Shown here piece by piece: positions 20,173-29,984 of a stretch of 58,650 bases of DNA. Every line of letters begins with the position of its first letter. The first letter of the stretch is position 1. Source of the DNA: Magnetospirillum moscoviense (GTDB lineage: Bacteria > Pseudomonadota > Alphaproteobacteria > Rhodospirillales > Magnetospirillaceae). The position numbers were made by a program, and so were the translations under genes. The stretch lies in contig NZ_LWQU01000095.1 in assembly GCF_001650635.1 (NCBI RefSeq), forward strand, positions 1-58,650. The letters run 5' to 3'. The notes under the pieces are model-generated. The model searched no databases and had not been told where the DNA came from. It saw only the letters and a list, made by a program, of their open reading frames with translations.

Positions 20173-21529
20173 CTCGTTTCGCACCACCACCTTCCGCATG
20201 GTCGCGCTGGCGGCGGGGGTGTTCGCGGTGCTGGGGCTGGCCCTGATCATGGTGCTGTCTTTCCTGTTGGAAACCGTCGCCGATCAGCGTTTCGACCGGG
20301 TCGCGGCGACCAGCGCCCAGGCGGTGCTGTCCGCCCAAGAGCGGGGCGGATTCAACGCCCTGCGGGCCGCGGTGGCCGACCGTGCGGCGCGCACCTCGCC
20401 CAGCCTGCGGCTTTATTTGCTGGAGGACCCAAGCGGGACGGTTGTGGCCGGCAACCTGCCGACCTGGCCGCGCGGACTGGAGCATCAGGCCGGCAACGTC
20501 ACCATCGCGGTGGATCAGGACGGAATCCTGGTTGCCCGGGTCTCGACGATTCCGGTGGCCGGCGGCGGCTTCTTGTTGGTGGGGACGCCGATCCCGGAAC
20601 GCCAGCGGATCATGAACCTGGAAATCGAGGCGCTGGCGGTCATGGCCGGCTTGATGGCCTTGATCGGCACGGCGGCCGGTCTGGTGATCGCCAAAAGGGT
20701 GCTGGGCCGGCTGGACGTGGTCAACCGCACCGCCTCGACCATCCTGGCCGGCAATCTGGCGCAGCGTGTGCCGGTGTCGGGCCGCGGCGACGAATTCGAT
20801 TCGCTGGCGGCCAACATCAACATCATGCTGGATCGGATCGAGGGGCTGCTGGCCACGGTCCACAGCGTCACCCATAACATCGCCCACGATCTGCGTGCGC
20901 CCTTGAACCGGCTGCGCGGCCGGCTGGAACTGGCGCTGATGACCCAGCGCTCGCCCGACGATTACCAGCAGGCGCTGGCCGCCGCCATCGCCGAGGCGGA
21001 CGAGATCATCAACACCTTCAACGCCATGCTGGCCATCGCCCGGCTTGAGGGGGGGGCTTCGGGGGCGCGCGTCGACCCGGTCGATGTCAGCGAACTGGTC
21101 GAGTGCCTGGCCGACCTTTACCAGCCCCTGGCCGAGGAAAACGATCTGACCCTAGCGGTGGAAGTCTTGGCCGGGCAATGGATCCGGGGCGACCGCCACC
21201 TGTTGTCGCAGGCGCTCAGCAACCTGGTCGACAACGCGATCAAGTACAGCCCGCCGGGGGGGCGTTTGCATCTGGGGGTCGAGCGGCTCGGCGACTGGGT
21301 CCGCCTGTCCGTCAAGGATGACGGCCCCGGCATCGCCGCCGACCAGCGCGAGGCGGTGTTGCAGCCGTTCGTCCGGCTGGACCCGGCGCGCAGCACGCCG
21401 GGCTCGGGCTTGGGATTGTCGCTGGTGGCGGCGGTGGCCGAGTTCCACAATGCCCGCCTGACCCTGGCCGATAATCAGCCGGGCCTGGTGGTCTTTATCG
21501 ATTGTCCGGTCAGTTCCGCGCCCCGGTGA
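20159..21529 (+). CDS. Sensor histidine kinase partner of the OmpR regulator
   Basis: 456 residues from a GTG inside the regulator gene. Two transmembrane helices (about 12-38 and 160-182) flank a periplasmic sensor loop of about 120 residues; HAMP near 180-235; HisKA with H243 (NIAHDLRAPLNR); ATPase with NLVDNAIKYS, DDGPGI and GSGLGLSL. Classic EnvZ/QseC-like layout. The signal is unknown. Its 3' end overlaps the convergent lipoprotein gene by 20 bases. Confidence 0.95.
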   Translation: MSWLSSFRTTTFRMVALAAGVFAVLGLALIMVLSFLLETVADQRFDRVAATSAQAVLSAQERGGFNALRAAVADRAARTSPSLRLYLLEDPSGTVVAGNLPTWPRGLEHQAGNVTIAVDQDGILVARVSTIPVAGGGFLLVGTPIPERQRIMNLEIEALAVMAGLMALIGTAAGLVIAKRVLGRLDVVNRTASTILAGNLAQRVPVSGRGDEFDSLAANINIMLDRIEGLLATVHSVTHNIAHDLRAPLNRLRGRLELALMTQRSPDDYQQALAAAIAEADEIINTFNAMLAIARLEGGASGARVDPVDVSELVECLADLYQPLAEENDLTLAVEVLAGQWIRGDRHLLSQALSNLVDNAIKYSPPGGRLHLGVERLGDWVRLSVKDDGPGIAADQREAVLQPFVRLDPARSTPGSGLGLSLVAAVAEFHNARLTLADNQPGLVVFIDCPVSSAPR

Positions 21530-21686
21530 AATAGGGCGAGGTGTCGTAGGGGCCGCGGGCGACCTGGTCGGCCTTGGTGGTCGGCGCCTCGTAGCGAGCG
21601 GTCGGGAACTTGTCCAGCGAAGGATCGTAGGCGCCGGTGCAGGCGGCCAGCAACAGCAGACCGGCCATGGCCATCAGGGCTTTCAT
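21510..21686 (-). CDS. Very small lipoprotein
   Basis: 58 residues: signal peptide MKALMAMAGLLLLAAC with lipobox Cys16, then a short hydrophilic tail with Tyr and Pro (KFPTARYEAPTTKAD). The start at 21686 has a clean GGAGG ribosome site 6-7 bases upstream; the longer frame to 21731 is not needed. Unknown function; it lies just downstream of a cytochrome c gene on the same strand and may be co-transcribed. Confidence 0.7.
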   Translation of the reverse strand: MKALMAMAGLLLLAACTGAYDPSLDKFPTARYEAPTTKADQVARGPYDTSPYFTGARN

Positions 21687-21755
21687 AAAGAACCTCCGGA
21701 TAAGACTCGCGTTGGGCCATGGTAACGCCACTGGCCGCCGTGGGAAAGGCCGCCC

Positions 21756-22076
21756 TTATTCCAGGGTCAAAATCCATTTCACCAGGGTTCGGATATCGTC
21801 TTCCTTGACCCGCTTGTTGGGCGACATCACCTCGGTCCCCCATGCGCCGAAGCCGCCGTCCTTCACCTTCTTGACCAGCGGCTCGACCATGTCGGGGCGA
21901 CCGCGATAGCGCTTGGCGACCTCGATCCAGGCCGGGCCGCTGATTTTGGTCGTAAGGTCGTGGCATTGGAAACAGCGGCTTTTGTCGGCCAGTTCCATCA
22001 TCGCCGGATCGGGAGGCGCAGCTATGGCAGGCGCCGCCACCATCAAGCTCGCGACTAAAGGCAAGGAGAAACGCAT
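21756..22076 (-). CDS. Small monohaem cytochrome c
   Basis: 106 residues with Sec signal peptide (cut near APAIAA) and one haem site CFQCH. The later segment FGAWGTEVMSPNKRV supplies a Met likely to be the sixth haem ligand. Size and layout resemble cytochrome c-551/c8 type electron carriers of the periplasm. ATG 22076 is chosen since GGGAGG sits 9 bases before it; ATG 22082 is very close to that site. It could serve fccAB or the cta oxidase, but neither is shown. Confidence 0.88.
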   Translation of the reverse strand: MRFSLPLVASLMVAAPAIAAPPDPAMMELADKSRCFQCHDLTTKISGPAWIEVAKRYRGRPDMVEPLVKKVKDGGFGAWGTEVMSPNKRVKEDDIRTLVKWILTLE

Positions 22077-22221
22077 CGGCATGGCCCTCCCGGTCGGGGT
22101 GTTCATCTCGAATGTACGATGGGGCAGGGGCTGGCGCAACCAAGGTGGCGACATCATGAACTTGCCACTTGACGCCCCCGACGGGGGCATGTCCAACTCG
22201 GCTTTGGGGAAAGGGTTGACC

Positions 22222-24360
22222 ATGGCGTTTCGCTCCATTCGTTCGACGGTGCTGATTCCGGCCCTGGTCCTGATCCTTGGGACCGGGATCGGGACGGCTG
22301 CCTTGTCGTTCCTGAATGCCCGCTCGGCCGTCAACCATATGGGACACGAATTGCGGGCCGAGTTGTCGCTTCGTGTGGTCGAGCGGCTGCGCTGGTTCCT
22401 GTCCCAGGCGCCGGGCATGCTGCGCGCCAATGTGCGATTGCTGGAAGCCGGGCTGATCTCGATGACCGATTCCGGCTTGCTCCAGCGTCATTTCTGGGGG
22501 CAGGTGCTGATCAACGACGCGGTCACCACCATCTATTTCGGCAACCAGGCCGGCGGACTGGTCGGGGCCGGCCGTGACGGTCCTGGCGGCAAGCTCTATC
22601 TTACCGGCACCGAGAATTTCGCCGCCGGCCCATGGGCCAAGGTCTGGGTCGATGACGACGGCAATCCGGGTTCGCGGTCGATGCGGATCGCCAATTTCGA
22701 CGCCCGCTTGCGGCCATGGTACCAGGGCGGAGCCAAGGCCGCCGACATCGCCTGGGGCGACATCTTCGTGCTGTTCACCGGCGACGACATGGCGTTGGCG
22801 CCCAGCCTGGCGGTCCATGACCAGCGGCAACAGGTGGCGGGCGTTGTCGCCACCGACATTTTTATCTCGCATATCGCGTCCTTCCTGCGCGATCTGCAAG
22901 GGGCTCGCCCGGGCTTGACCTTCGTCCTCGAATCCGGCGGCCTGATGGTGGCGTCGTCGGCCGACGAACGGCCGCTGGTGGCCTTGGGCCAGGGATTGGC
23001 GCCGCGCCGTTTGATGGGCGCCGACATGCGCACCCCGGAAATCTCGCAGGCGGTGCGCGCCATCGAGAGGGAAGTCGGGTCGCTTGGGGCTGTCGTCGGT
23101 TCGACGCAATTGTCGACCGAAATCGCCGGCCAGCGCCACTTCGTCGAGGTCACCCCGTTTTCGGCCATTCCCGGCCTGTCCTGGCTGGTGGCCACCGTCG
23201 CCCCCGAGGACGCCTATCTGGGCCGCGTCACCGAAGGCAACACCACCACCTTGGCGGTGATCGCCGCCATGCTGATGCTGACGCTGATGATCGGGGTCAG
23301 GCTGGCCGGCAGCATCACCCAGCCGATCCGTCGTATTCGCGAGGCGTCGCAGCGAATTTCCGCCGGCGACCTGGCGGTGCGCATCGAGGATTCCCGTCAT
23401 GACGAGTTGGGCGAACTGGCGCGCGCCTTCAACACCATGGCCACCACCCTGGGCCGCGCGGCCGAGACCCAGGTGACGCAATTGCACGAACTGCGCGATG
23501 CCGAGGCCCAGGTGCGCCGGCTGAACCAGGAACTGGAACAGCAGGTGAGCACGCGCACCCATCAATTGGTCGAGCGCATCGAGCAGGATCTGCTGACCCA
23601 GGAGGAGCTGCGCAAGGCAAAGGACGAAGCCGAGCGCGCCAGTCGTGCCAAGAGCGAGTTCCTGGCCAATATGAGCCACGAATTGCGGACGCCGTTGAAC
23701 TCGATCGTCGGTTACTCCGACGCCATCCTGAGCGGGACGTTCGGCCCGATCGACAATCCCAAGCATGCCGAATATGTGCGCGACATCCACCGGTCCGGCC
23801 GCTACCTGACCGATTTGATCAACGACATTCTGGACCTGTCGGCGGTCGAGGCCGGCAAGGTCGAACTGAAGGATGGATTGTTCACGGTCGCCGAGCTGGT
23901 CGCCGCCACCCGGCCGCAGATCCGGGCCCGCGCCGTCGAGGCCGGCGTGGAACTGGTCTTCGACCTGCACGACGATCTGCCGGCGCTGTTGGTCGATGAA
24001 CGCCGGGTCAAACAGATGCTGCTGAACCTGATGTCCAACTCGGTCAAGTTCACGCCCCCGGGCGGACGGGTCACGGTCTCGGCAGCCGAGGCCGGCGACG
24101 GCTTGACCCTAAGGGTGGCCGATACCGGCATCGGCATGACCGCCGATGAAATCGAGCGGGCTCGCACCCGCTTCGGCCGGGTCGATTCCCATCTGGCCCG
24201 CGTCCATGCCGGGACCGGGTTGGGGCTGCCGGTGACCGAAAGCCTGATCGTCCTGCATGGCGGAATCATGGATATCGACAGCGTCAAGGGCCGGGGCACC
24301 ACGGTGTCCTTGTGGTTCCCGCCGTCCCGGGTGGTCCGCCCGACCGCCGAGGGCGATTAG
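22222..24360 (+). CDS. dCache-type sensor histidine kinase
   Basis: 712 residues. First membrane helix at 10-30, a long periplasmic sensor of about 310 residues with features of a Cache domain ([24 protein letters not shown]), second helix near 340-360. Then HAMP ([20 protein letters not shown]), a coiled coil (about 415-475), HisKA with H486 ([17 protein letters not shown]) and ATPase with [10 protein letters not shown] and DTGIGM. No receiver domain. Unpaired here. The start ATG follows AAAGGG. The stop overlaps the convergent EAL gene by four bases. Confidence 0.93.
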   Translation: MAFRSIRSTVLIPALVLILGTGIGTAALSFLNARSAVNHMGHELRAELSLRVVERLRWFLSQAPGMLRANVRLLEAGLISMTDSGLLQRHFWGQVLINDAVTTIYFGNQAGGLVGAGRDGPGGKLYLTGTENFAAGPWAKVWVDDDGNPGSRSMRIANFDARLRPWYQGGAKAADIAWGDIFVLFTGDDMALAPSLAVHDQRQQVAGVVATDIFISHIASFLRDLQGARPGLTFVLESGGLMVASSADERPLVALGQGLAPRRLMGADMRTPEISQAVRAIEREVGSLGAVVGSTQLSTEIAGQRHFVEVTPFSAIPGLSWLVATVAPEDAYLGRVTEGNTTTLAVIAAMLMLTLMIGVRLAGSITQPIRRIREASQRISAGDLAVRIEDSRHDELGELARAFNTMATTLGRAAETQVTQLHELRDAEAQVRRLNQELEQQVSTRTHQLVERIEQDLLTQEELRKAKDEAERASRAKSEFLANMSHELRTPLNSIVGYSDAILSGTFGPIDNPKHAEYVRDIHRSGRYLTDLINDILDLSAVEAGKVELKDGLFTVAELVAATRPQIRARAVEAGVELVFDLHDDLPALLVDERRVKQMLLNLMSNSVKFTPPGGRVTVSAAEAGDGLTLRVADTGIGMTADEIERARTRFGRVDSHLARVHAGTGLGLPVTESLIVLHGGIMDIDSVKGRGTTVSLWFPPSRVVRPTAEGD

Positions 24361-26189
24361 CCCAAGGTGCCGATGGCCTGGCGAGAGGCGCTTTGCTTGG
24401 CTTGCTTCTTCAAGACGGCGATCTGTTGGCCGACATCATCGACCGAACAGGCCGCGCGGCCGGCGGGAAGGTGGATCACCGCCGCCGACACCGTCATCAG
24501 CGGAAAGCGCAGGCTATTGCCCTGGCGGTCGGTGCCGTCGATATGGCCCTGTTTGCGGGTGGCGTCGTCATAGAAGCTTTCGACGTCGCGGGCGAAGGCC
24601 GCGATCAGGCGGGCGGTGACCGCGACGGCCTCGTCGGGGGGCAGGCCGCGAAAGGCAGCGAAGAAGTCGTCGCCGCCGACATGGCCGGGAAAGCCGCAAT
24701 CGCGCGGCATCGCCTTGGTCAGCAACTCGGCGAACAAGGTGATGGCGCGGTCGCCCAGGCGGAAGCCGTACTTGTCGTTGAACGGCTTGAAATTGTCGAA
24801 GTCGAAATAGGCCAGCACGAACGGGGTGTCGGTGGCGGCCAGCGCTTCCGACAGATATTCGTGGATCAGGTTGTTGCCCGGCAGCCGCGTCAACGGGTTC
24901 TGGTCGCGCGCGGCGGCCAGGTTCTTCTCGTTGATGACGCGCAGCAGCGAATGGGCCGACAGGAAGCCGACATATTTCATGGTGTCGACGATCAGGATGC
25001 CTTCGGAATTCTCGACCGCCGAATAGACCTGCAGGATCTGCTCGGCCTTGGTGTTGATGTCGGCGATCGGGCAGCGCACCACGAAATCCTTGAGACGCCG
25101 GCCGATGGTCTTGTTGGCGATCAGCGCCTTGCCGTACTGGGAATAGGTATAGTCCTTGAGTTCTGCCTCGCGCACGATGCCGACCGGCTCGCCGGCCGCG
25201 TCGATGACCGGAAAGAAGGTCACCGTCTTGTCGGAACGGAACCGTTCGAACACCTGCTCCATCGGGCAATCTTGCATGATCGGCTCGACCTGGGTGATCT
25301 GGTCGGCGATCAGCTTCTGGTCGCTGACCGGCGCCCGGCGCTCGGCCCGGCCCAACCGCTCGACCTCGCCGTAATGGGGCAGCAGGTCCTGGGCCCGGCG
25401 CGTCGGCTTTTGCACCAGCCAGCCCTGGATCAGGTCGCAGCCGATATCCTTGCAGACGAAATATTCCCGCTCGGTCTCGACCCCTTCGGCCAGCACCACC
25501 ACGCCCAACAGGTGGGCGATGTTGACGATCTGCCCCAGGAACAGCTTCTTCTTCGAATCGGACGCGATGTCCGAGATGAAGAAGCGGTCGATCTTCAACA
25601 CGTCGGGGGCGGAGAAATACAGCAATTGCAGGCCCGAGAAGCCGGTGCCGAAATCGTCGATGGCCAGGCGGAAGTTGGCCTTCTTGTAGTGGCCAAGCGC
25701 GATGCGGGCGGTGGCGGGCACGCCGATCGGGTGACGTTCGGACACTTCGAACACCACCTGGCTTTCCTCGATGCCGTGGCGGTCCAGCATGGCCCGGGTC
25801 CGGACCGGAAGATCGTCGTCGGCGGCCAGCGAGCGGTTGTCGATGTTGATGAACAGCTTGGTCTGGCGCCAATGCGGCATCTGGCGGAACTTGGCCGCCG
25901 CCTTCTCGCGCACGCACATTTCGATGTCGGACAGCAGGCCCAGCGCGTGGCCGGTGTCGAACACGTCGTCGATGCTGGCGAAACCGGCTTCCTCGTGGTT
26001 GCGCAGCAGGGCCTCGTAGCCGTAGCAGGCGCCGGTATGGATGTTGACGATCGGCTGCAGCGCGATGTCCAGGCGATCCAGCACGCCATCCCACGGATCA
26101 TCGGGTCGGGCCTTGGTGGGGAAGGGGGTGCCACGCGGCGGCAGGGTCGGTCTGGGGACGTCACTGAGAACGGTGGCGGAAAGGGACAT
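24357..26189 (-). CDS. EAL-CBS-GGDEF c-di-GMP protein
   Basis: 610 residues from ATG 26189 (a longer frame to 26282 exists). The EAL domain comes first, with EALLR, LFINID, DDFGTGFSGL and AEGVETE, so phosphodiesterase residues appear intact. Two CBS-like segments follow in the middle (VTFFPVIDAAGEPVGIV; GILIVDTMKYVGFLSAHSLL). A GGDEF domain ends the protein with DFDNFKPFNDKYG and signature GGDDF, a conservative variant that may or may not be active. CBS pairs usually bind adenosyl nucleotides, suggesting nucleotide-responsive c-di-GMP turnover. Confidence 0.92.
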   Translation of the reverse strand: MSLSATVLSDVPRPTLPPRGTPFPTKARPDDPWDGVLDRLDIALQPIVNIHTGACYGYEALLRNHEEAGFASIDDVFDTGHALGLLSDIEMCVREKAAAKFRQMPHWRQTKLFINIDNRSLAADDDLPVRTRAMLDRHGIEESQVVFEVSERHPIGVPATARIALGHYKKANFRLAIDDFGTGFSGLQLLYFSAPDVLKIDRFFISDIASDSKKKLFLGQIVNIAHLLGVVVLAEGVETEREYFVCKDIGCDLIQGWLVQKPTRRAQDLLPHYGEVERLGRAERRAPVSDQKLIADQITQVEPIMQDCPMEQVFERFRSDKTVTFFPVIDAAGEPVGIVREAELKDYTYSQYGKALIANKTIGRRLKDFVVRCPIADINTKAEQILQVYSAVENSEGILIVDTMKYVGFLSAHSLLRVINEKNLAAARDQNPLTRLPGNNLIHEYLSEALAATDTPFVLAYFDFDNFKPFNDKYGFRLGDRAITLFAELLTKAMPRDCGFPGHVGGDDFFAAFRGLPPDEAVAVTARLIAAFARDVESFYDDATRKQGHIDGTDRQGNSLRFPLMTVSAAVIHLPAGRAACSVDDVGQQIAVLKKQAKQSASRQAIGTLG

Positions 26190-26344
26190 GACGCGGCTCG
26201 CTTGTGATCGACGCGGGCCGGAGTCTGGTTGTCCCACCCCCCGAGAGTCAACGTCGATACCGTGACGCAACATAAACTTCACGGGGCAATTCCATATTTG
26301 TTAAATGGTTTTACCGACGCGGCCGATGCGGGCATCATCAGCCG

Positions 26345-28024
26345 ATGGCTGTCGTCGAGAATCCCACCCAACTTCCGGCCACCTTGGCCGACGACCTGGA
26401 CCTGATCGCCGAGATGACCGGCGACTTCGCCCGCTCCTACGACATCGAGGAGACGTTGCGGGTCGGCCTGGCCCATATCAGCACCCGCATGGAGGCCGAG
26501 GCGGCCTCGCTGTTCCTGATGGAGGAAGGCAGCGGCGAGTTGGTGTGCCGGGCCTGTTTCGGCCCGACCGACGTGACCGGATTGCGGTTGCCCAATGGCC
26601 AGGGCATCGTCTGGCGCGCGGTCAGCCGCAACGCCACCGAATTGGTGCAAGACACCCGCGACGATCCCGACTTCGCCGCCCGGGTTGACGACGATACCGG
26701 CTTTCGCACCCGCTCGATCCTGTGTGCGCCGCTTTCCGTGCGCGACGAACGGCTGGGCGCCATCGAACTGTTCAACAAGAAGGGCGGCGGCAGCTTCGAT
26801 TCCGACGATGTCCGCGTGCTGCAGGCGCTGGCCGCTTCCGCCGCGCTGGCCCTGATCAATGCCCGCCAGGCCGCCGCCATGGCCGAACGCCAGGCGCTGT
26901 CGCGCGAACTGGCCCTGGCCTCCGACATCCAGCGGGCCATGCTGCCCAAGGAAAGATGCGCGGAATTTCCCATCCATGGCATCAATTTGCCGGCCCGGGG
27001 GGTGTCGGGCGACTTCTTCGACGTGGTCGAACTGCCCGGCGGCCGGTTGGCCTTCGCCATCGCCGACGTCTCGGGCAAGGGCATGAACGCCGCCCTTCTG
27101 ATGGCCAAGACCGCCAGCCTGTTCCGCTGCCTGGCCAAGCGCCTGGACGGCCCCGGCGCGCTTTTGCAGGCCATCGATTCCGAACTGGCCGAGACCGGGT
27201 CGGCCGGGATGTTCGTCACCATGGTCGCCGGCGTGCTGGACCCGGCCACCGGCCGCGTGCGTTTGGCCAATGCCGGGCACGAGCCGCCGCTTTTGTGCTG
27301 TGGTGCGCGCATGAGCCGCATCGACGAAGGCCTGCCGCCCTTGGGGGTGATCCCGGAAATGTTCGCCGCCGGCTGCCCGGAAAGCGAGATCGACCTGGCC
27401 GGCGGCGCCCTTTACCTGTTCACCGACGGCCTGACCGAGGCCGACGACGACGGGCGCATGTTGGGGTCCCTGGGGGTCGAGCGGCTGTTGACGCGCCATC
27501 GCCTGCTGCCGGCGCCCGAGCGCCTGCGCGCGGTGGTCGCCGAGGTCGCCCCCGAGGGCGCCGCGCTGAAGGACGATCTGACCATGCTGGTGGTCGAGGA
27601 CCGTCGCGACGGCCCCTTGCTGCGCCGGCTTTATCCGGCGGTGCCGGCCAGCCTGGCCGAGGTGCGCCGGGCCGTCACCGGGGCGCTGACCGCCCAGGGA
27701 CTGGAGGATTCCGTGGTCGGCGACATCATCCTGGCGGTAGACGAGGCCTGCCAGAACGTGGTGCGTCACGCCTATGGCGGCAGCGATTCCGGCGACATGA
27801 TCGTCGAGCTTCGTCGCAAAGGCTGCGAATTGGTGATCGATCTGCTAGATTTTGCCGCTCCGGTCGATCCGGCCCGGGTGGTGCCGCGCGACCTGGACGA
27901 TATTCGTCCCGGCGGATTGGGCACGCACCTGATCCGCGAGATCATGGATCGCGTCGAATTCTTGAAGCCGCCTGCCGGGGCGGGCAACCTGTTGCGGATG
28001 GTGAAGGGGCTGGGGAACCAATGA
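26345..28024 (+). CDS. GAF-PP2C(SpoIIE)-HATPase partner-switch regulator
   Basis: 559 residues with three parts. A GAF domain (about 20-175) with AEAASLFLMEEGSGELVC. A SpoIIE/RsbU-type PP2C phosphatase (about 190-415) with GVSGDFFDVVEL, AIADVSGKGMNAAL, LANAGHEPPLL and LKDDLTMLVVE, keeping metal-binding Asp residues. An RsbW-like HATPase kinase domain (about 425-555) with AVDEACQNVVRHAYGG and GGLGTHLIREIMD. Phosphatase and anti-sigma-type kinase are therefore in one chain, which would dephosphorylate and phosphorylate a STAS protein. The candidate STAS gene overlaps its stop codon (ATGA). Confidence 0.93.
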   Translation: MAVVENPTQLPATLADDLDLIAEMTGDFARSYDIEETLRVGLAHISTRMEAEAASLFLMEEGSGELVCRACFGPTDVTGLRLPNGQGIVWRAVSRNATELVQDTRDDPDFAARVDDDTGFRTRSILCAPLSVRDERLGAIELFNKKGGGSFDSDDVRVLQALAASAALALINARQAAAMAERQALSRELALASDIQRAMLPKERCAEFPIHGINLPARGVSGDFFDVVELPGGRLAFAIADVSGKGMNAALLMAKTASLFRCLAKRLDGPGALLQAIDSELAETGSAGMFVTMVAGVLDPATGRVRLANAGHEPPLLCCGARMSRIDEGLPPLGVIPEMFAAGCPESEIDLAGGALYLFTDGLTEADDDGRMLGSLGVERLLTRHRLLPAPERLRAVVAEVAPEGAALKDDLTMLVVEDRRDGPLLRRLYPAVPASLAEVRRAVTGALTAQGLEDSVVGDIILAVDEACQNVVRHAYGGSDSGDMIVELRRKGCELVIDLLDFAAPVDPARVVPRDLDDIRPGGLGTHLIREIMDRVEFLKPPAGAGNLLRMVKGLGNQ

Positions 28025-28347
28025 ACGTGAATGTTCGCGAGCAAGAAGGTGCGATGGTGGTGACGCTGGAGGGCGAGATCGACCTGCAGCGTTCGCCCGC
28101 CGTGCGCAAGCAATTGATGGAGCTGATGTTCGACAGCCGCGATGTGGTGGTCGATCTGTCCGGTGTCGCCTATATCGATTCGTCGGGCATCGCCTCGCTG
28201 GTCGAGGCCTATCAGATGGCCCGCAAGAACAACAGCCGTTTCGTCCTGGCGGCGGTCAGCCAGCCGGCGATGCGGGTGCTGCAGCTCGCCCGTCTCGACA
28301 AGGTGTTCGCCTTGGCCGAGACCGTCGCGGCCGGGCTGAAGGCTTAA
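28021..28347 (+). CDS. STAS-domain protein (RsbV- or MlaB-like)
   Basis: 108-residue single STAS domain: VVTLEGEIDLQRSPAVRK and VVVDLSGVAYIDSSGIASL, with the phospho-acceptor Ser of anti-anti-sigma factors at S55 (DSSG). It overlaps the phosphatase-kinase gene and stands six bases before the mlaE-type permease. Two readings are possible: the RsbV-type substrate of the upstream regulator, or the MlaB-type STAS subunit of the downstream transporter. The kept Ser favours the first, the position fits both. Confidence 0.93.
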   Translation: MNVNVREQEGAMVVTLEGEIDLQRSPAVRKQLMELMFDSRDVVVDLSGVAYIDSSGIASLVEAYQMARKNNSRFVLAAVSQPAMRVLQLARLDKVFALAETVAAGLKA

Positions 28348-28353
28348 GGGCCG

Positions 28354-29154
28354 ATGCGCGATCGGGTGCTGGACGTTCTGGAAAATGTCGGGCGCGCCAC
28401 CACCCGGGGCGTCGCCGAGCTGGGATTCGCCGCCAGTCTGCTGGGCCAGTCGGTCTATTGGCTGGTGCTGGGCCGGGCGCGCAAGCAGCCGGTGCGCCTG
28501 GCCCCGATCTTCGCGCAAGCGATGGATATCGGCATCGCCGCCCTGCCCATCATCACCGTCCTGGCCGCCACCATCGGCCTGATGCTGGCGATCCAGGGCA
28601 TCTATACGCTGAAGACCTTCGGCGCGGAAAGCCGCGTCACCCTGGGGGTGGCGCTGTCCACCGTGCGTGAATTCTCGCCCTTGATCACCGGCATCCTGGT
28701 GGCCGGCCGATCGGGTTCCGCCCTGGCGGCCCGGCTGGGGACCATGCGCATCAACCAGGAAATCGATTCGCTGACCGTGATGGGCATCTCGCCGGTGCGC
28801 TTCCTGGTGGTGCCGCCCCTGGTGGCGATGGTGGTGCTGATGCCGCTTCTGACCCTGTGGGCCGATCTGGTCGGGCTGGCCGCCGCCGGCCTTTACATCG
28901 CGGTGGAATTGCAGACCACCTTCGCCGCCTATGCCGACGAGGTGCTGTCGCTGTTGAAGCTGAACGATCTGCTGCACGGCCTGGCCAAATCGGCCATCTT
29001 CGCCGTGCTGGTCACCATCGTCGGCGTGGTCAACGGCGCCTCGGTGACCGGCGGCGCCGAAGGGGTCGGGCGGATGACCACCCGCTCGGTGGTGCACGCC
29101 ATCTCGGCCATCGTCGTCACCGACATGCTGTTCGTCTTCATGGTGACCCGATGA
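28354..29154 (+). CDS. mlaE: MlaE-type ABC lipid transporter permease
   Basis: 266 residues, inner membrane. It starts with an amphipathic segment and has about five further helices. The family motifs are TLGVALSTVREFSPLITGILVAGR-like around residues 95-120 and GTMRINQEIDSLTVMGISP. Pairs with MlaF ATPase encoded next (ATGA overlap) and MlaD. The complex moves phospholipids between inner and outer membranes to keep outer-membrane asymmetry. The N-terminal extension of about 40 residues before the conserved core is usual in alphaproteobacteria. Confidence 0.93.
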   Translation: MRDRVLDVLENVGRATTRGVAELGFAASLLGQSVYWLVLGRARKQPVRLAPIFAQAMDIGIAALPIITVLAATIGLMLAIQGIYTLKTFGAESRVTLGVALSTVREFSPLITGILVAGRSGSALAARLGTMRINQEIDSLTVMGISPVRFLVVPPLVAMVVLMPLLTLWADLVGLAAAGLYIAVELQTTFAAYADEVLSLLKLNDLLHGLAKSAIFAVLVTIVGVVNGASVTGGAEGVGRMTTRSVVHAISAIVVTDMLFVFMVTR

Positions 29155-29984
29155 GCCAGTCCTCCATCGTCGTCGAGAACCTGAACACCTTCTACGGGTC
29201 GCGGCACATCTTGAAGAACGTCTCGCTGACGGTCGAACCGGGCGAGATCTTCATCATCATGGGCGGTTCGGGCTCGGGCAAGACCACGTTGTTGAACCAT
29301 CTTTTGGGGCTGTTGATCCCGACATCGGGGACCATCCGCATCCTGGGCAAGGACATCCATGCGGTGTCGGCCCTTGAACGCCAGGCCTTGCGCACCCGCA
29401 TGGGGGTGGCGTTCCAGTCCGGCGCGCTGTTTTCGTCCATGAGCGTCGGCGAGAACATAGCGCTTCCGCTTCGCGAGCATGCCGAGCTGGACGAGACCAC
29501 CATCGGCATCGTCACCCGCCTGAAGCTGGAAGTGGTCAGCCTGGCCGGCTTCGAGAATCTGATGCCGGCCGAGTTGTCGGGCGGCATGATCAAGCGGGCC
29601 GCCCTGGCGCGCGCCATCGTCATGGACCCGCGCCTTTTGTTCTGTGACGAGCCCTCGGCCGGGCTGGACCCGGTGGTGGCGTCCTCGATCGACGACCTGA
29701 TCCTTAGGCTGCGCGACGCCATGGGCATGAGCATCGTGGTGGTCACCCACGATCTCGATTCCGCCTTCAAGATCGCCGACCGCATCTGCGTGCTCGACAA
29801 GGGCGAGGTGCTGGCGCTCGACACCGTCGATGCGATCCGCCGCTCGGACAACGAGCGTATCCAAAATCTTTTGAACCGCCGCACCGAAGAGGCCGAGGTC
29901 GATCCCGACGCCTATCTGCGGCGGCTGATGGGCGAAAAGGAGCGGAGCACCCGCTTCGGCCCGCAAGCGAGGAAGGGTCTATGA
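29151..29984 (+). CDS. mlaF: MlaF-type ABC transporter ATPase
   Basis: 277 residues. Walker A GGSGSGKTT (39-47 region), Q-loop VAFQSGALFSSMSVGEN typical of the Mla family, signature ELSGGMIKRAALARA, Walker B LLFCDEPSAGLDP and switch His in VVTHDL. The C-terminus beyond residue 245 is a basic tail that in MlaF proteins contacts the neighbouring subunit. Start and stop overlap the flanking mlaE and mlaD genes by four bases each. Confidence 0.95.
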   Translation: MSQSSIVVENLNTFYGSRHILKNVSLTVEPGEIFIIMGGSGSGKTTLLNHLLGLLIPTSGTIRILGKDIHAVSALERQALRTRMGVAFQSGALFSSMSVGENIALPLREHAELDETTIGIVTRLKLEVVSLAGFENLMPAELSGGMIKRAALARAIVMDPRLLFCDEPSAGLDPVVASSIDDLILRLRDAMGMSIVVVTHDLDSAFKIADRICVLDKGEVLALDTVDAIRRSDNERIQNLLNRRTEEAEVDPDAYLRRLMGEKERSTRFGPQARKGL

